Below, piece by piece: positions 8,455 through 17,095 of a stretch of DNA of 64,000 nt. The stretch's first letter is position 1, and each line of letters opens with the position of its first letter. The notes under the pieces are model-generated. The model was not told the DNA's origin and ran no database searches. It saw only the letters and a list, made by a program, of their open reading frames with translations. Source of the DNA: Flavobacterium lacustre (GTDB lineage Bacteria > Bacteroidota > Bacteroidia > Flavobacteriales > Flavobacteriaceae); the NCBI RefSeq assembly GCF_027474525.2, contig NZ_CP114882.2:248001-312000 (forward strand), given 5' to 3'. Position numbers and translations under genes: made by a program.

Positions 8455-10416
8455 TTACTGAAAGAAATTCCAAACTAAACCAAAACGAATGGTGAAGTCA
8501 CGATATGGGTTATTTGGTGAAGAATAAAAATTATTTCCTGTCAAAGAAGAATTGAAATGTTCTGCTTTAAAATAAATTCTCGTGCGTTGAATTCTGGCAT
8601 TAATGAAGAAATCTAAATTAGGAAAATTTCCAATTTCCTTTTCGCGCTGAACAAAAAACTCACCTACAACCGGATTATAATCATTCGCATAATACTTTGT
8701 AAAATAATTAAAAACGATTCCTGTTTGCAAATACAATGCTTTTTTGAAAAAATAATTAGAGAAATAAAAGGTATTTCTCGTTACAATTTCAGGAACATTC
8801 AAAATAGCATCTTGTTGATCTACTTTTTGATATAAAAAAGTGTTGTCTAATGCAAATTTACCAAATTGAATCTCTTTGCTTAGTTTAACCGATAAATAAT
8901 TAATGGTTCCATTGTATTGAGATGGTGACACAATTTGTGTATTGGCCAGCTTTTGTGAAGCTGTTGATACATCATCAAAATACAAATGATCATTCAACAC
9001 CGAAAACTGCAATGACGCATTTACCCATTGTGTAGTAGCATTTGCAGTGAAAGAATTTATTTTTTCGTTCTTAAAATCATTAGACCAATTGTAATCTATG
9101 TAACTGCTTTGATACAAATTATAATTATTGTTAGGCAATTTATTTATATTCTGATATTGAAATGTCACTTGGTTTTCATCATCTAAATCATATTGCAACT
9201 TTGCATCCAGATTAGACAAAGACTGATTAGTAATGGATCTTGAATATAAAAATTTACCGTTCCACTTATTTTTGCGGTATTCATATTGCCCTCCGGCGCT
9301 ATTTATCTTTTGGCTCAAAGCACTCGGAACTGTTCTGTTATCAAAAACTAATAATTTGTTATAATAGAAATTGGACCTGAAATCGTCAACAAAAAACTGA
9401 AATTTACCTAAAGTAGTATTTTCATAGACCAATCCCGCTTTGTTATACATTTTATTATAATGCGTTTGATCATTGATACCGCTATCCTTAAAAGAATCCC
9501 CAAAACGGTAAACTACACTTCCGTTTACTGTTGATGGAACCGTGGCTTGATTGTATTCGAAGAATTTATTTTCGTAATTAAATTGATGCGTAACATATAA
9601 ATTATTGGCACCTTTGGTTGGATTAACTCTGAAAAAATGATCTAAAAATACTCTTTTACCTTTCAAAAAAGATTTGGCATCTGTAAAATAAACTTCTAAT
9701 CTTTGTCTGTTTTTATAATCTATATTTTCACTTTCAAAATCTTCGATGGTAGTTATTCCGCCATTTTCCTCATTCAATATATCTTGATGTGTGAAATGTG
9801 TATTAGCAAAATAACGTTTGTTTTTAGTATTATAACTTACCGTAAACCTAAAATTTCCGGTACTTGACATTTGATTAATATACTTTCCTGTAGAACGCAA
9901 TCCTCTATAAGCCATCGAAAAATTAAGGTTTTCAGAAGTATTTAAAGTAATGAATGAATCAACAGACTGCCCTTTTTGTTGTGTGGTTTTAAAATACAAT
10001 TCGGTTACAGGAGTAGCTACCGAACAATATCTAATTTGGTTGGCTTCGAGAAAATTAAAATGTTTTGCTTTGAAACCAAATTCCGGATATGGAGAAAACT
10101 CAGTCAAACTATATTGCAAGGTATTGTAAGTTTGCCCATCATTTGGAAAAGGAAGAAGTCCAAAATTATCTTTTCGCAAATAATTATGACTGTACTCTTT
10201 TTGAATGGTTAACGAAGTGTCAATATACGTTGTGTCGCGCTCTAAAGTAATCACCCGATACATATCTATAGTTGCCACTTTTTGCGGTTTCTTAGCTCTG
10301 ACAGTATCCGTTGAACTTTGATATTTACTATTAATATCGAACTCTTTACTAAATTTTTTTTGAGAAAATAACAGCATTGGCAATGCTAAAAAATAAAATA
10401 TAAAGAGAATTCTCAT
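8455..10416 (-). CDS. Putative porin, outer-membrane beta-barrel
   Basis: The 653-residue protein has a signal peptide (1 to about 18, ending LLFSQ), a short disordered region with repeated Thr/Lys, and then a long run of alternating beta strands ending in aromatic residues (final FGLVWNFFQ). This matches the Bacteroidetes putative-porin family (Porin_10 type), and the terminal Phe-containing strand suits recognition by BAM. Substrate is unknown. A TACCTTTG box at 10464-10471 on the minus strand is a likely promoter. It is divergent from rnhB. Confidence 0.82.
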   Translation of the reverse strand: MRILFIFYFLALPMLLFSQKKFSKEFDINSKYQSSTDTVRAKKPQKVATIDMYRVITLERDTTYIDTSLTIQKEYSHNYLRKDNFGLLPFPNDGQTYNTLQYSLTEFSPYPEFGFKAKHFNFLEANQIRYCSVATPVTELYFKTTQQKGQSVDSFITLNTSENLNFSMAYRGLRSTGKYINQMSSTGNFRFTVSYNTKNKRYFANTHFTHQDILNEENGGITTIEDFESENIDYKNRQRLEVYFTDAKSFLKGKRVFLDHFFRVNPTKGANNLYVTHQFNYENKFFEYNQATVPSTVNGSVVYRFGDSFKDSGINDQTHYNKMYNKAGLVYENTTLGKFQFFVDDFRSNFYYNKLLVFDNRTVPSALSQKINSAGGQYEYRKNKWNGKFLYSRSITNQSLSNLDAKLQYDLDDENQVTFQYQNINKLPNNNYNLYQSSYIDYNWSNDFKNEKINSFTANATTQWVNASLQFSVLNDHLYFDDVSTASQKLANTQIVSPSQYNGTINYLSVKLSKEIQFGKFALDNTFLYQKVDQQDAILNVPEIVTRNTFYFSNYFFKKALYLQTGIVFNYFTKYYANDYNPVVGEFFVQREKEIGNFPNLDFFINARIQRTRIYFKAEHFNSSLTGNNFYSSPNNPYRDFTIRFGLVWNFFQ

Positions 10417-10587
10417 TTGAAAAAGGATATAATTAGGTACTTATTTTTACAATTTTAATGAAGCAAAGGTAAATGATAAAACCGTATAAATAAAAAATAC
10501 ATTTATTTAAAGAATGTTAAATGAATTAGAACGTAAACAAAAAATATTCAATAAATTTTCATAATATTTGTTCTTTAAAAAATTAAG

Positions 10588-11247
10588 ATGCTTCAAAATA
10601 ACTTTTCAGGATTCATGTTAGAAACCGGTACTGATGAAGCAGGACGCGGTTGTCTTGCTGGACCGGTAACTGCGGCAGCGGTTATTCTTCCGAAGGATTT
10701 CAAGAATGATATTTTGAATGACAGCAAACAATTATCGGAGAAAACAAGAGAAAAATTAAGACCTATAATTGAGCAGCAAGCCATCTCGTTTGCGGTAGTC
10801 CATTTAGAGCCGACAGAAATTGATGAAATAAACATTTTAAATGCTTCGATGAAAGGAATGCAGGAATGTGTTTTGAAATTAAATCCAATTCCGGAATTTA
10901 TTATTGTTGATGGTAATCGATTGCTCAACGCAAAATTGGGATTAAAAAATACTTCAGGGAAACAATTTTCTAAAACAGAAATAGAATTATTGAAAGCAAT
11001 TCCTAATAGGAGCATTATAAAAGGAGATGCGAAATTTATGAGTATTGCTGCGGCTTCCGTATTGGCCAAAACATATCGGGATGATTATATGAATCGGATT
11101 CACGAGGAATTTCCCATGTATAATTGGAAAAAAAACAAAGGGTATCCCACTAAAGAACACCGTGAAGCCATTAGAAAATTCGGAGTTACTAAATACCACC
11201 GAATGACGTTTCGGTTATTGCCTGAGCAGTTGAAAATTGATTTCTAA
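10588..11247 (+). CDS. rnhB: Ribonuclease HII
   Basis: The 219-residue enzyme cuts RNA in RNA-DNA hybrids and starts removal of single ribonucleotides from DNA. The signature [14 protein letters not shown] gives D16 and E17; D108 in IIVDGN and D147 in IKGDAKF complete the acidic metal-binding set. The C-terminal [15 protein letters not shown] is also typical. The length is normal. It is followed by the 21-22 bp repeat array rather than another gene in the same direction. Confidence 0.95.
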   Translation: MLQNNFSGFMLETGTDEAGRGCLAGPVTAAAVILPKDFKNDILNDSKQLSEKTREKLRPIIEQQAISFAVVHLEPTEIDEINILNASMKGMQECVLKLNPIPEFIIVDGNRLLNAKLGLKNTSGKQFSKTEIELLKAIPNRSIIKGDAKFMSIAAASVLAKTYRDDYMNRIHEEFPMYNWKKNKGYPTKEHREAIRKFGVTKYHRMTFRLLPEQLKIDF

Positions 11248-11281
11248 CTGTTATAAAAAGCACTAATTTATAAGTAGTTTT

Positions 11282-11470
11282 ACGTAAAATTTTACGCTAA
11301 GGACCTAAAAAATTACCCTATACTATGTAAAATTTTAACTCAAGGACGTAAACTTTTACCCCTCATGACGTAAAATTTTACGTTAACAGCCTAAAATTTT
11401 ACGTACCCATACGTAAAATTTTAGGTCCTTGACCCAAAATCTTAGGTTGAAATACGCAAAATTTTAGGTT
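11282..11470. repeat. Array of nine 21-22 bp palindromic units
   Basis: Nine copies of a unit around TAAAATTTTA follow one another. The ten-base cores begin at 11285, 11307, 11328, 11349, 11371, 11392, 11414, 11435 and 11457, so the period alternates strictly between 21 and 22 bp. The best units read ACGTAAAATTTTACGT, a full palindrome; others have C/G changes in the flanks (ACCT on the left, AGGT on the right) or one core change. The gaps (CAAGG, CATG, CAG, CCTTG and similar) are not conserved. The array fills the space between the convergent rnhB and lipB genes. The function is unknown. Confidence 0.9.
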
Positions 11471-11502
11471 ATTGTAAACAATTGCAATTGGTATGTAAAA
11501 AA

Positions 11503-12204
11503 TTAAGATACAAACGTAGCGTCGAACAAATTTGCAAAATGTTTCAGGATTTTTTCTTTGACTTCGGCTTCATCTACTTTTTCTACGCCAAGTTCTACCT
11601 GTAATGAGGTTACTGCTTTACCACGGATTCCACACGGAATAATATTATCAAAATACCCTAAATCAGCATTTACGTTTAAAGCAAATCCGTGCATGGTTAC
11701 CCAACGGGAAGCTCGAACGCCCATGGCACAAATTTTTCGGGCAAATGGTGTTCCTACTCCTAACCAAACTCCGGTTTCACCTTCGCTTCTGCCACAAGTG
11801 ATTCCGTATTCCTGCAACGTTAAAATGATAGCTTCTTCAAGAAAACGTAAGTATTTATGAATATCTGTAAAGAAATTTTCTAAGTCTATAATGGGATATC
11901 CCACAATTTGTCCCGGTCCGTGATACGTAATATCACCACCGCGATTAATTTTATAAAAAGTGGCGCCTTTGGCTTCCAATTGTTTTTCAGATAGTAATAA
12001 ATTACTTAAATCTCCGCTTTTTCCTAAAGTATACACATGAGGATGCTCAACAAAAAGGAAATAATTGGGCGTTTGCAAACTCGTTTCCTCTCTCCTGTTT
12101 TTAATTTTTAAGTCAACTATTTCTTTGAACAATTCTTCCTGATATTGCCAAGTTGCGTTGTAATCTTTATTTCCTAAATCTTGAAGTTGGATGGTCTTGT
12201 TCAT
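11503..12204 (-). CDS. lipB: Octanoyltransferase
   Basis: The 233-residue enzyme moves octanoyl from acyl carrier protein to lipoyl domains, the first step of lipoate synthesis. The family signature is RGGDITYHGPGQ (about 88-99). The catalytic pair is K157 in ARKICAMGVR and C191 in IIPCGIRGK. The product is full length. A TATCTTTG -7 box lies 20 bp before the ATG, overlapped upstream by a long hairpin. No lipA gene is adjacent. Confidence 0.95.
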   Translation of the reverse strand: MNKTIQLQDLGNKDYNATWQYQEELFKEIVDLKIKNRREETSLQTPNYFLFVEHPHVYTLGKSGDLSNLLLSEKQLEAKGATFYKINRGGDITYHGPGQIVGYPIIDLENFFTDIHKYLRFLEEAIILTLQEYGITCGRSEGETGVWLGVGTPFARKICAMGVRASRWVTMHGFALNVNADLGYFDNIIPCGIRGKAVTSLQVELGVEKVDEAEVKEKILKHFANLFDATFVS

Positions 12205-12224
12205 TTAAAAAGTGTTCTAAAATG

Positions 12225-12232
12225 CAAAGATA
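12225..12232 (-). promoter_or_regulatory. -7 promoter box of lipB
   Basis: TATCTTTG on the minus strand matches TAnnTTTG exactly. Transcription would begin near 12218. A TTTG at 12249-12252, spacer 16, is a possible -33 box and lies inside the 20-bp inverted repeat. Confidence 0.55.
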
Positions 12233-12235
12233 CAA

Positions 12236-12278
12236 AGTAAACCTTTGTCAAAGTTTAGAACTTTGACAAAGGTTTACT
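12236..12278 (-). terminator. Perfect 20-bp hairpin, probable terminator of the upstream lipoprotein gene
   Basis: The arms 12236-12255 and 12259-12278 are perfectly complementary over 20 bp with a 3-nt loop. The hairpin includes the last codon and stop of the lipoprotein gene (ending 12274). A classic T-run is missing, and the lower arm abuts the lipB -7 box, so it may both end one transcript and affect the next promoter. Confidence 0.7.
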
Positions 12279-12999
12279 CTAAAACTACTTCGAGATTTGT
12301 AATTTCAGGATTTTCTAAACAATCAGTTATTAGAAATTGCAATACTAATGCTTTCTTATCTTCGCTTATTGTTGCGTTGGCATTTGAAACTGATTTAATT
12401 TTTCGAGGAAAATGATATTTTAAAACATATGGCTGATTGATTTTAAAATTAGAAACCTGAGTTTTTAATGCTGCAATTTTATCCTGTTGTTTTTTTAATT
12501 CAAGAGTATCTGTAATTTTCACTATCCTTTTAAAAAGACTTCCGTCAAAAGTATAACTGACATTATAATAATGTTCTTCTGCACTGAGGGCATAATTGTG
12601 TTCTAAATCATCCGCATATTCCTGGGTTTTATACAAATCTGGAACTGCTGAAATTTTATCGAAGTTTTGATTGATTGTTGTTCGAAATTCTTTTTCGTAA
12701 GAACTATTCTTGATATGGACTTTGACGGTTTTAAATTTTTGAAAAATGGCTTGTTCTGATACGGGAAGCTTAGAGAACGTTTCAGAATACTTTGTTATAA
12801 AGTCATTGAAGACATAGGTGGTGTCTTCGAATTTTTCTTCTTTCGAATAATTTTCACCAGCTAATTGCATGTAACTGTGTTCATCGCGCAGTGACTCTGT
12901 TTCTATTTTTCCGGTTCCGTCTTCCTGGAGATAAATGGTTTCGGTGATTTGACAACTCGCCGCAAAGAGAATTAAAAACAGAAAATAATACTTTTTCAT
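12274..12999 (-). CDS. Hypothetical lipoprotein
   Basis: The 241-residue protein starts with a lipoprotein signal peptide; the lipobox is FAASC with C16. The residues after the Cys (QITET) lack the acidic cluster linked to surface export in Flavobacteriaceae, so a periplasm-facing lipoprotein is more likely. The rest is a mixed alpha/beta protein without a motif I recognise. Tyr- and Glu-rich middle parts and a Lys/Gln stretch (about 170-185) may form a coiled coil. It is divergent from lysS. Confidence 0.75.
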   Translation of the reverse strand: MKKYYFLFLILFAASCQITETIYLQEDGTGKIETESLRDEHSYMQLAGENYSKEEKFEDTTYVFNDFITKYSETFSKLPVSEQAIFQKFKTVKVHIKNSSYEKEFRTTINQNFDKISAVPDLYKTQEYADDLEHNYALSAEEHYYNVSYTFDGSLFKRIVKITDTLELKKQQDKIAALKTQVSNFKINQPYVLKYHFPRKIKSVSNANATISEDKKALVLQFLITDCLENPEITNLEVVLE

Positions 13000-13106
13000 T
13001 TTTAGGGGAAGTAATAGTTTATTGAAAGCGAAGTTACAACGTTTTTGATTGATGATGAATACTATTGAAGCTTTAAGAAAGGTCTTATAAAAAATAAAAG
13101 ATGTAA

Positions 13107-13190
13107 AATAGCCCCGATAGTAGTGACATCCCGCGCCTTTTTTTGGCGTGGATATAACGAATAGCGGGACAAATGCCGATGAAAACTACC
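13107..13190. repeat. Structured intergenic element, probably a dispersed flavobacterial repeat
   Basis: The GC-richer stretch contains nested inverted repeats: CCCGC (13130-13134) with GCGGG (13164-13168), and GCGCC (13133-13137) with GGCGT (13145-13149) around a T-rich loop. Blocks such as AGCCCCGATAG and AGCGGGACAAATGCCGATG look like intergenic repeats I associate with Flavobacterium genomes. A short repeated stretch of CTGCAATCTGCAATC follows it. No protein-coding content is supported. Confidence 0.55.
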
Positions 13191-13247
13191 TCTATTTCTG
13201 CTTCTAAAAAAACTGAAATCTGCATTCTGCAATCTGCAATCTTTTCT

Positions 13248-13255
13248 TATCTTTG
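13248..13255 (+). promoter_or_regulatory. -7 promoter box of lysS
   Basis: TATCTTTG matches TAnnTTTG exactly and lies 21 bp before the lysS ATG. No good -33 TTTG is present; the CTGCAATCTGCAATC repeat occupies that place. Confidence 0.55.
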
Positions 13256-13276
13256 CACACTTAAAATCAGAATATA

Positions 13277-14986
13277 ATGGCATTATCCGAACAAGAAATA
13301 TTACGTAGAGAAGCACTTACCGAATTGCGCAATTTAGGCATTGAGCCTTATCCAGCAGCCGAATTTATCACAACCGCTTATTCCAGCGAAATCTTAGCCG
13401 ATTTTGAAAAGTATGAAGGTAAGGAAGTGGTTTTAGCAGGACGTTTGATGGGGAAGCGCATCATGGGGAAAGCCAGTTTTGCTGAATTGAAAGATGCTGA
13501 AGGACGTATCCAGATTTATGTTTCAAGAGATGATATTTCGACTGATGAGGAGAAAACAATGTACAATGTGGTTTTCAAAAAACTATTGGATATTGGCGAT
13601 TTTATAGGAGTTCGCGGAACAGTTTTCAAAACGCAAGTGGGTGAAATTTCTGTTCATATTTATGGCTTGACAGTTTTGGCTAAAGCCTTGAAACCACTTC
13701 CTGTAGTAAAAACAGATGCTGACGGAAAAACACATGATGCTTTTGCAGATCCGGAACAAAGATACCGTCGTCGTTACGTGGATTTGACTGTGAACGATCA
13801 TGTGAAAGAAACGTTTATCAAGAGAACAAAATTGTTCAATTCGATGCGTTCGTTCTTTAATGACAAAGGATATCTAGAGGTAGAAACTCCCGTTTTACAA
13901 CCGATTCCCGGGGGTGCTGCAGCGAGACCTTTTACCACACACCACAACTCGCTTGATATTCCGTTATACATGCGTATAGCAAACGAATTGTACCTAAAAA
14001 GATTGATTGTTGGTGGTTTTGATGGTGTTTATGAGTTTTCTAAAAACTTCCGTAATGAAGGAATGGATAGAACGCACAACCCGGAATTTACTGCCATGGA
14101 AATATATGTAGCTTATAAAGACTACAACTGGATGATGGATTTTACCGAAAACTTACTAGAGCATTGCGCTATTGGGGTAAACGGAACCAGCGAAGCAACT
14201 TTTGGAGAACACACTGTGAACTTCAAAGCGCCTTATACTCGCGTTACAATGACAGATTCCATTAAGCATTTTACCGGTTTTGATATTTCAGGCAAAAACG
14301 AAGCCGAATTATTTGAAGCTGCCAGAGGAATGGGAATTGATGTGAATGCTACGATGGGTAAAGGAAAATTGATAGATGAGATTTTTGGCGCTAAATGCGA
14401 AGGGAATTATATTCAACCAACATTCATTACAGATTATCCTAAGGAAATGTCTCCTTTGTGCAAACAACACCGAGACAACCCAGAATTGACAGAACGTTTT
14501 GAGTTGATGGTTTGCGGTAAAGAAGTAGCCAATGCATATTCTGAACTAAATGATCCTATTGACCAAAGAGAACGTTTTGAAGACCAAATGAGATTATCTG
14601 AAAAAGGTGATGATGAAGCTACCGGAATTATTGATGAGGATTTCTTGAGAGCTTTAGAGTATGGAATGCCACCAACCTCAGGATTAGGAATTGGAATGGA
14701 CCGTTTGATGATGTTTTTAACTAATAATTCTTCTATTCAAGAAGTGTTGTTGTTCCCACAAATGAGACCTGAGAAAAAACAAGTCCAAATTGAGTTGTTA
14801 GACGAAGAGAAATTAATTCTTGCTCTTTTGCAAACCAATGAAAACAAAATGGATTTGGGTTTATTAAAAATAAAATCAGATTTGAGCGGAAAAAAATGGG
14901 ATGCTGCCATGAAAGGATTAGCAAAACACGGACTCATAAAAGTTTCATTAGTTGGTGACAGCAAAATAGTAGAAATAGCAGGATAA
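13277..14986 (+). CDS. lysS: Lysyl-tRNA synthetase, class II
   Basis: The enzyme charges tRNA-Lys with lysine. It has an N-terminal OB-fold anticodon-binding domain (about 50-150) and a class II catalytic core. Motif 2 is seen as FRNEGMDRTHNPEF and motif 3 as GLGIGMDRLMM. The length of 569 exceeds the usual 490-510 because of a C-terminal extension of about 65 residues after motif 3 that is Lys/Leu-rich and is seen in Bacteroidetes enzymes. The gene is monocistronic and ends in a strong terminator. Confidence 0.96.
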   Translation: MALSEQEILRREALTELRNLGIEPYPAAEFITTAYSSEILADFEKYEGKEVVLAGRLMGKRIMGKASFAELKDAEGRIQIYVSRDDISTDEEKTMYNVVFKKLLDIGDFIGVRGTVFKTQVGEISVHIYGLTVLAKALKPLPVVKTDADGKTHDAFADPEQRYRRRYVDLTVNDHVKETFIKRTKLFNSMRSFFNDKGYLEVETPVLQPIPGGAAARPFTTHHNSLDIPLYMRIANELYLKRLIVGGFDGVYEFSKNFRNEGMDRTHNPEFTAMEIYVAYKDYNWMMDFTENLLEHCAIGVNGTSEATFGEHTVNFKAPYTRVTMTDSIKHFTGFDISGKNEAELFEAARGMGIDVNATMGKGKLIDEIFGAKCEGNYIQPTFITDYPKEMSPLCKQHRDNPELTERFELMVCGKEVANAYSELNDPIDQRERFEDQMRLSEKGDDEATGIIDEDFLRALEYGMPPTSGLGIGMDRLMMFLTNNSSIQEVLLFPQMRPEKKQVQIELLDEEKLILALLQTNENKMDLGLLKIKSDLSGKKWDAAMKGLAKHGLIKVSLVGDSKIVEIAG

Positions 14987-15012
14987 CACTATAGCTACAA
15001 ATAGATATTTAT

Positions 15013-15056
15013 AAAAAGTGTTACAGTTTCAATAGAAAAACTGTAACACTTTTTTA
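15013..15056 (+). terminator. Intrinsic terminator of lysS
   Basis: A 17-bp stem, AAAAAGTGTTACAGTTT (15013-15029) with its complement at 15038-15054, has an 8-nt loop and ends in T residues, 27 bp past the stop codon. Confidence 0.9.
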
Positions 15057-15090
15057 TTTGGATAAATTATCATCATCGAATAGTATGCAT

Positions 15091-15128
15091 AAAAAAACAG
15101 GATAAATTGTTAAACAATCTATCCTGTT
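15091..15128 (-). terminator. Intrinsic terminator of carA
   Basis: AACAGGATA (15096-15104) pairs with TATCCTGTT (15120-15128), with an inner ATTGT/ACAAT pairing. On the minus strand the stem is followed by seven T, 50 bp after the carA stop. Confidence 0.88.
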
Positions 15129-15178
15129 CTTATTATTAGGTATGAGATTTTACTTCGAATAACTTTCTCAAACTCTTT

Positions 15179-16276
15179 TTATTTCATGTTCTCAATAAAT
15201 TGGTCAAACAAATAGCTTGAATCATGTGGACCTGGACTAGCTTCCGGATGGTATTGAACCGAGAAACAATTCTTATTTTTCATACGCATACCAGCAACGG
15301 TTCCGTCATTGAGATGAAGATGTGTGATTTCTAAATCAGGATGATTGTCTAATTCTTCTTTGTTAACTGCAAAACCATGGTTTTGAGAAGTAATTTCACC
15401 TTTTCCAGAAATTATGTTTTTTACAGGATGATTAATTCCTCTATGTCCATTAAACATTTTATACGTAGAAACGCCGTTTGCAAGAGCAATTACTTGATGT
15501 CCCAAACAAATTCCGAACAATGGTTTGTCATTTTTCAGAATATTTTTAGCTACTTCAATAGCACTAAAAAGAGGATCAGGATCACCAGGACCATTAGATA
15601 AGAAAAAACCATTTGGATTAAAAGCGGCTAAATCTTCATAAGTAGAATTAAAAGGAAATACTTTTATGTAGCAATCTCTTTTAGCAAAATTGCGAAGAAT
15701 ATTGGTTTTTATACCTAAATCTAAAGCGGCAATTTTATAAGTTGCATTTTCATCCCCAAAGAAGTAAGGCTCTTTAGTAGAAACTTTTGAAGCTAATTCT
15801 AAACCTTTCATATCTGGAACTTTCGCTAAAGCAGCTTTTAACTCTTCAATTGGAGTATCATCTGTACATATAACAGAATTCATAGCGCCATTATCGCGAA
15901 TATAGCTCACTAAAGCCCTTGTATCAACGTCAGATATACAAATAAGGTTTTGCTTAGTAAAATAACTCTCTAAACTCTCAGAAGCATCTTCACGAGAATA
16001 ATTAAAACTAAAGTTTTTACAAACTAATCCTGCAATTTTAATTCCTTCTGATTCAACTTCTTTATCATTTACGCCATAATTACCAATATGTGCGTTAGTG
16101 GCTACCATTATCTGTCCAAAATAAGATGGATCAGTAAAAATTTCTTGGTATCCTGTCATTCCTGTATTAAAGCAAACCTCTCCGAAAGTTGTTCCACTAA
16201 TTCCAATTGATTTACCATGAAAAATAGTTCCGTCGCTTAATAGTAGAATTGCTTTTTGTCGTGTTGTGTATTTCAT
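15179..16276 (-). CDS. carA: Carbamoyl-phosphate synthase small (glutaminase) subunit
   Basis: The 365-residue subunit hydrolyses glutamine and feeds ammonia to CarB for arginine and pyrimidine synthesis. The class I glutamine amidotransferase triad is C257 (FGICLGHQ), H343 and E345 (QYHPEASPGP). The N-terminal domain (1-150) interacts with the large subunit. carB is not in the window. It lies 10 bp downstream of an unknown secreted-protein gene, so the two are probably cotranscribed. Confidence 0.96.
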   Translation of the reverse strand: MKYTTRQKAILLLSDGTIFHGKSIGISGTTFGEVCFNTGMTGYQEIFTDPSYFGQIMVATNAHIGNYGVNDKEVESEGIKIAGLVCKNFSFNYSREDASESLESYFTKQNLICISDVDTRALVSYIRDNGAMNSVICTDDTPIEELKAALAKVPDMKGLELASKVSTKEPYFFGDENATYKIAALDLGIKTNILRNFAKRDCYIKVFPFNSTYEDLAAFNPNGFFLSNGPGDPDPLFSAIEVAKNILKNDKPLFGICLGHQVIALANGVSTYKMFNGHRGINHPVKNIISGKGEITSQNHGFAVNKEELDNHPDLEITHLHLNDGTVAGMRMKNKNCFSVQYHPEASPGPHDSSYLFDQFIENMK

Positions 16277-16286
16277 TTTATTTTAA

Positions 16287-16970
16287 CTATAAGGTATCGT
16301 AGTATTGAAATATCTTTAACAAATCAGTTTCAGATTTAAAACTCAACTTAAAATCTGAAGCATACTTTTCAACAGAAGATGCTTTATCACCCATAAGTTG
16401 CAAAAAAGATTTTTTATTTAAGTCTATTTCAATAAAATTTGTATTGTTTAATTTTAAATAATAATTTTCATCTATCGAATATTTGTCTTTATGAATGTAT
16501 TCGAGTGTCAGCGGATTTATGCTGCCTTTTTTTAAAACAGCATCAAAACCTTTAAGTAAAGTAACTTTATTAGAAAAATAAATTTCTTGAAAAAGTTCGT
16601 TCTCAGTATGGATTTTATATAATTTATATTTTTTTGAACCTTGTCTTATAAATTTAACTTTATTAATATCAAATTGAAAAACAGAGTCTTTAGAAATTTT
16701 TGATTCAAGAGTATTTGTTTTAAGGTTATAATTCAGATTCGAAATTGAATATCCTTTTTTATCAGAAATATAAATCTCAAACTTACCTTCCCAGTTAGAA
16801 AACAAATACACTGAAGTACCTCCATTTAATTCATCTAATTGTCCAGGTGTCAAATACAAACCCTCATATTGCATTGCATTAGTAAAACCTGACCTTTGTG
16901 AATCATGCATACCTTGTGCAAAGATAATTGAAGAAGTAATAAGGAAACAAACTAATATACAATTTTTCAT
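16287..16970 (-). CDS. Hypothetical secreted protein, paralogue A
   Basis: The 227-residue product has a signal peptide (1 to about 18, ending IIFAQ) and no recognised domain. It shares an ordered set of blocks with the next gene upstream: YLFSNWEGKFEI, SNLNYNLKTNTLESKISKD, SVFQFD, and NPLT near residue 152. The proteins are therefore tandem paralogues, predicted all-beta and periplasmic or surface-exposed. Lys, Asn and Phe content is high. The gene is inserted, with its paralogue, between rplQ and carA. Confidence 0.7.
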   Translation of the reverse strand: MKNCILVCFLITSSIIFAQGMHDSQRSGFTNAMQYEGLYLTPGQLDELNGGTSVYLFSNWEGKFEIYISDKKGYSISNLNYNLKTNTLESKISKDSVFQFDINKVKFIRQGSKKYKLYKIHTENELFQEIYFSNKVTLLKGFDAVLKKGSINPLTLEYIHKDKYSIDENYYLKLNNTNFIEIDLNKKSFLQLMGDKASSVEKYASDFKLSFKSETDLLKIFQYYDTL

Positions 16971-17095
16971 ATCGATCTAATTAAGATTACTTGGTAAAAA
17001 TATGCAAAAAAGGACAAATTTTTTAAGTTATTTTTTAAGACAAAAAAACAACTATAAAAGTATACTAGAATGGATTTAATAATCAATCTTTTCTA

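Noticed and set aside
11282..11470. Possible CRISPR array
   Set aside because: The period is 21-22 bp with a degenerate palindromic core and gaps of only a few bases; CRISPR arrays have near-identical repeats of about 24-48 bp and unique spacers of about 30 bp, and no cas genes are near.
13062..13316. 84-codon minus-strand frame before lysS
   Set aside because: It overlaps the lysS start and the structured repeat, has no family features and no promoter box.
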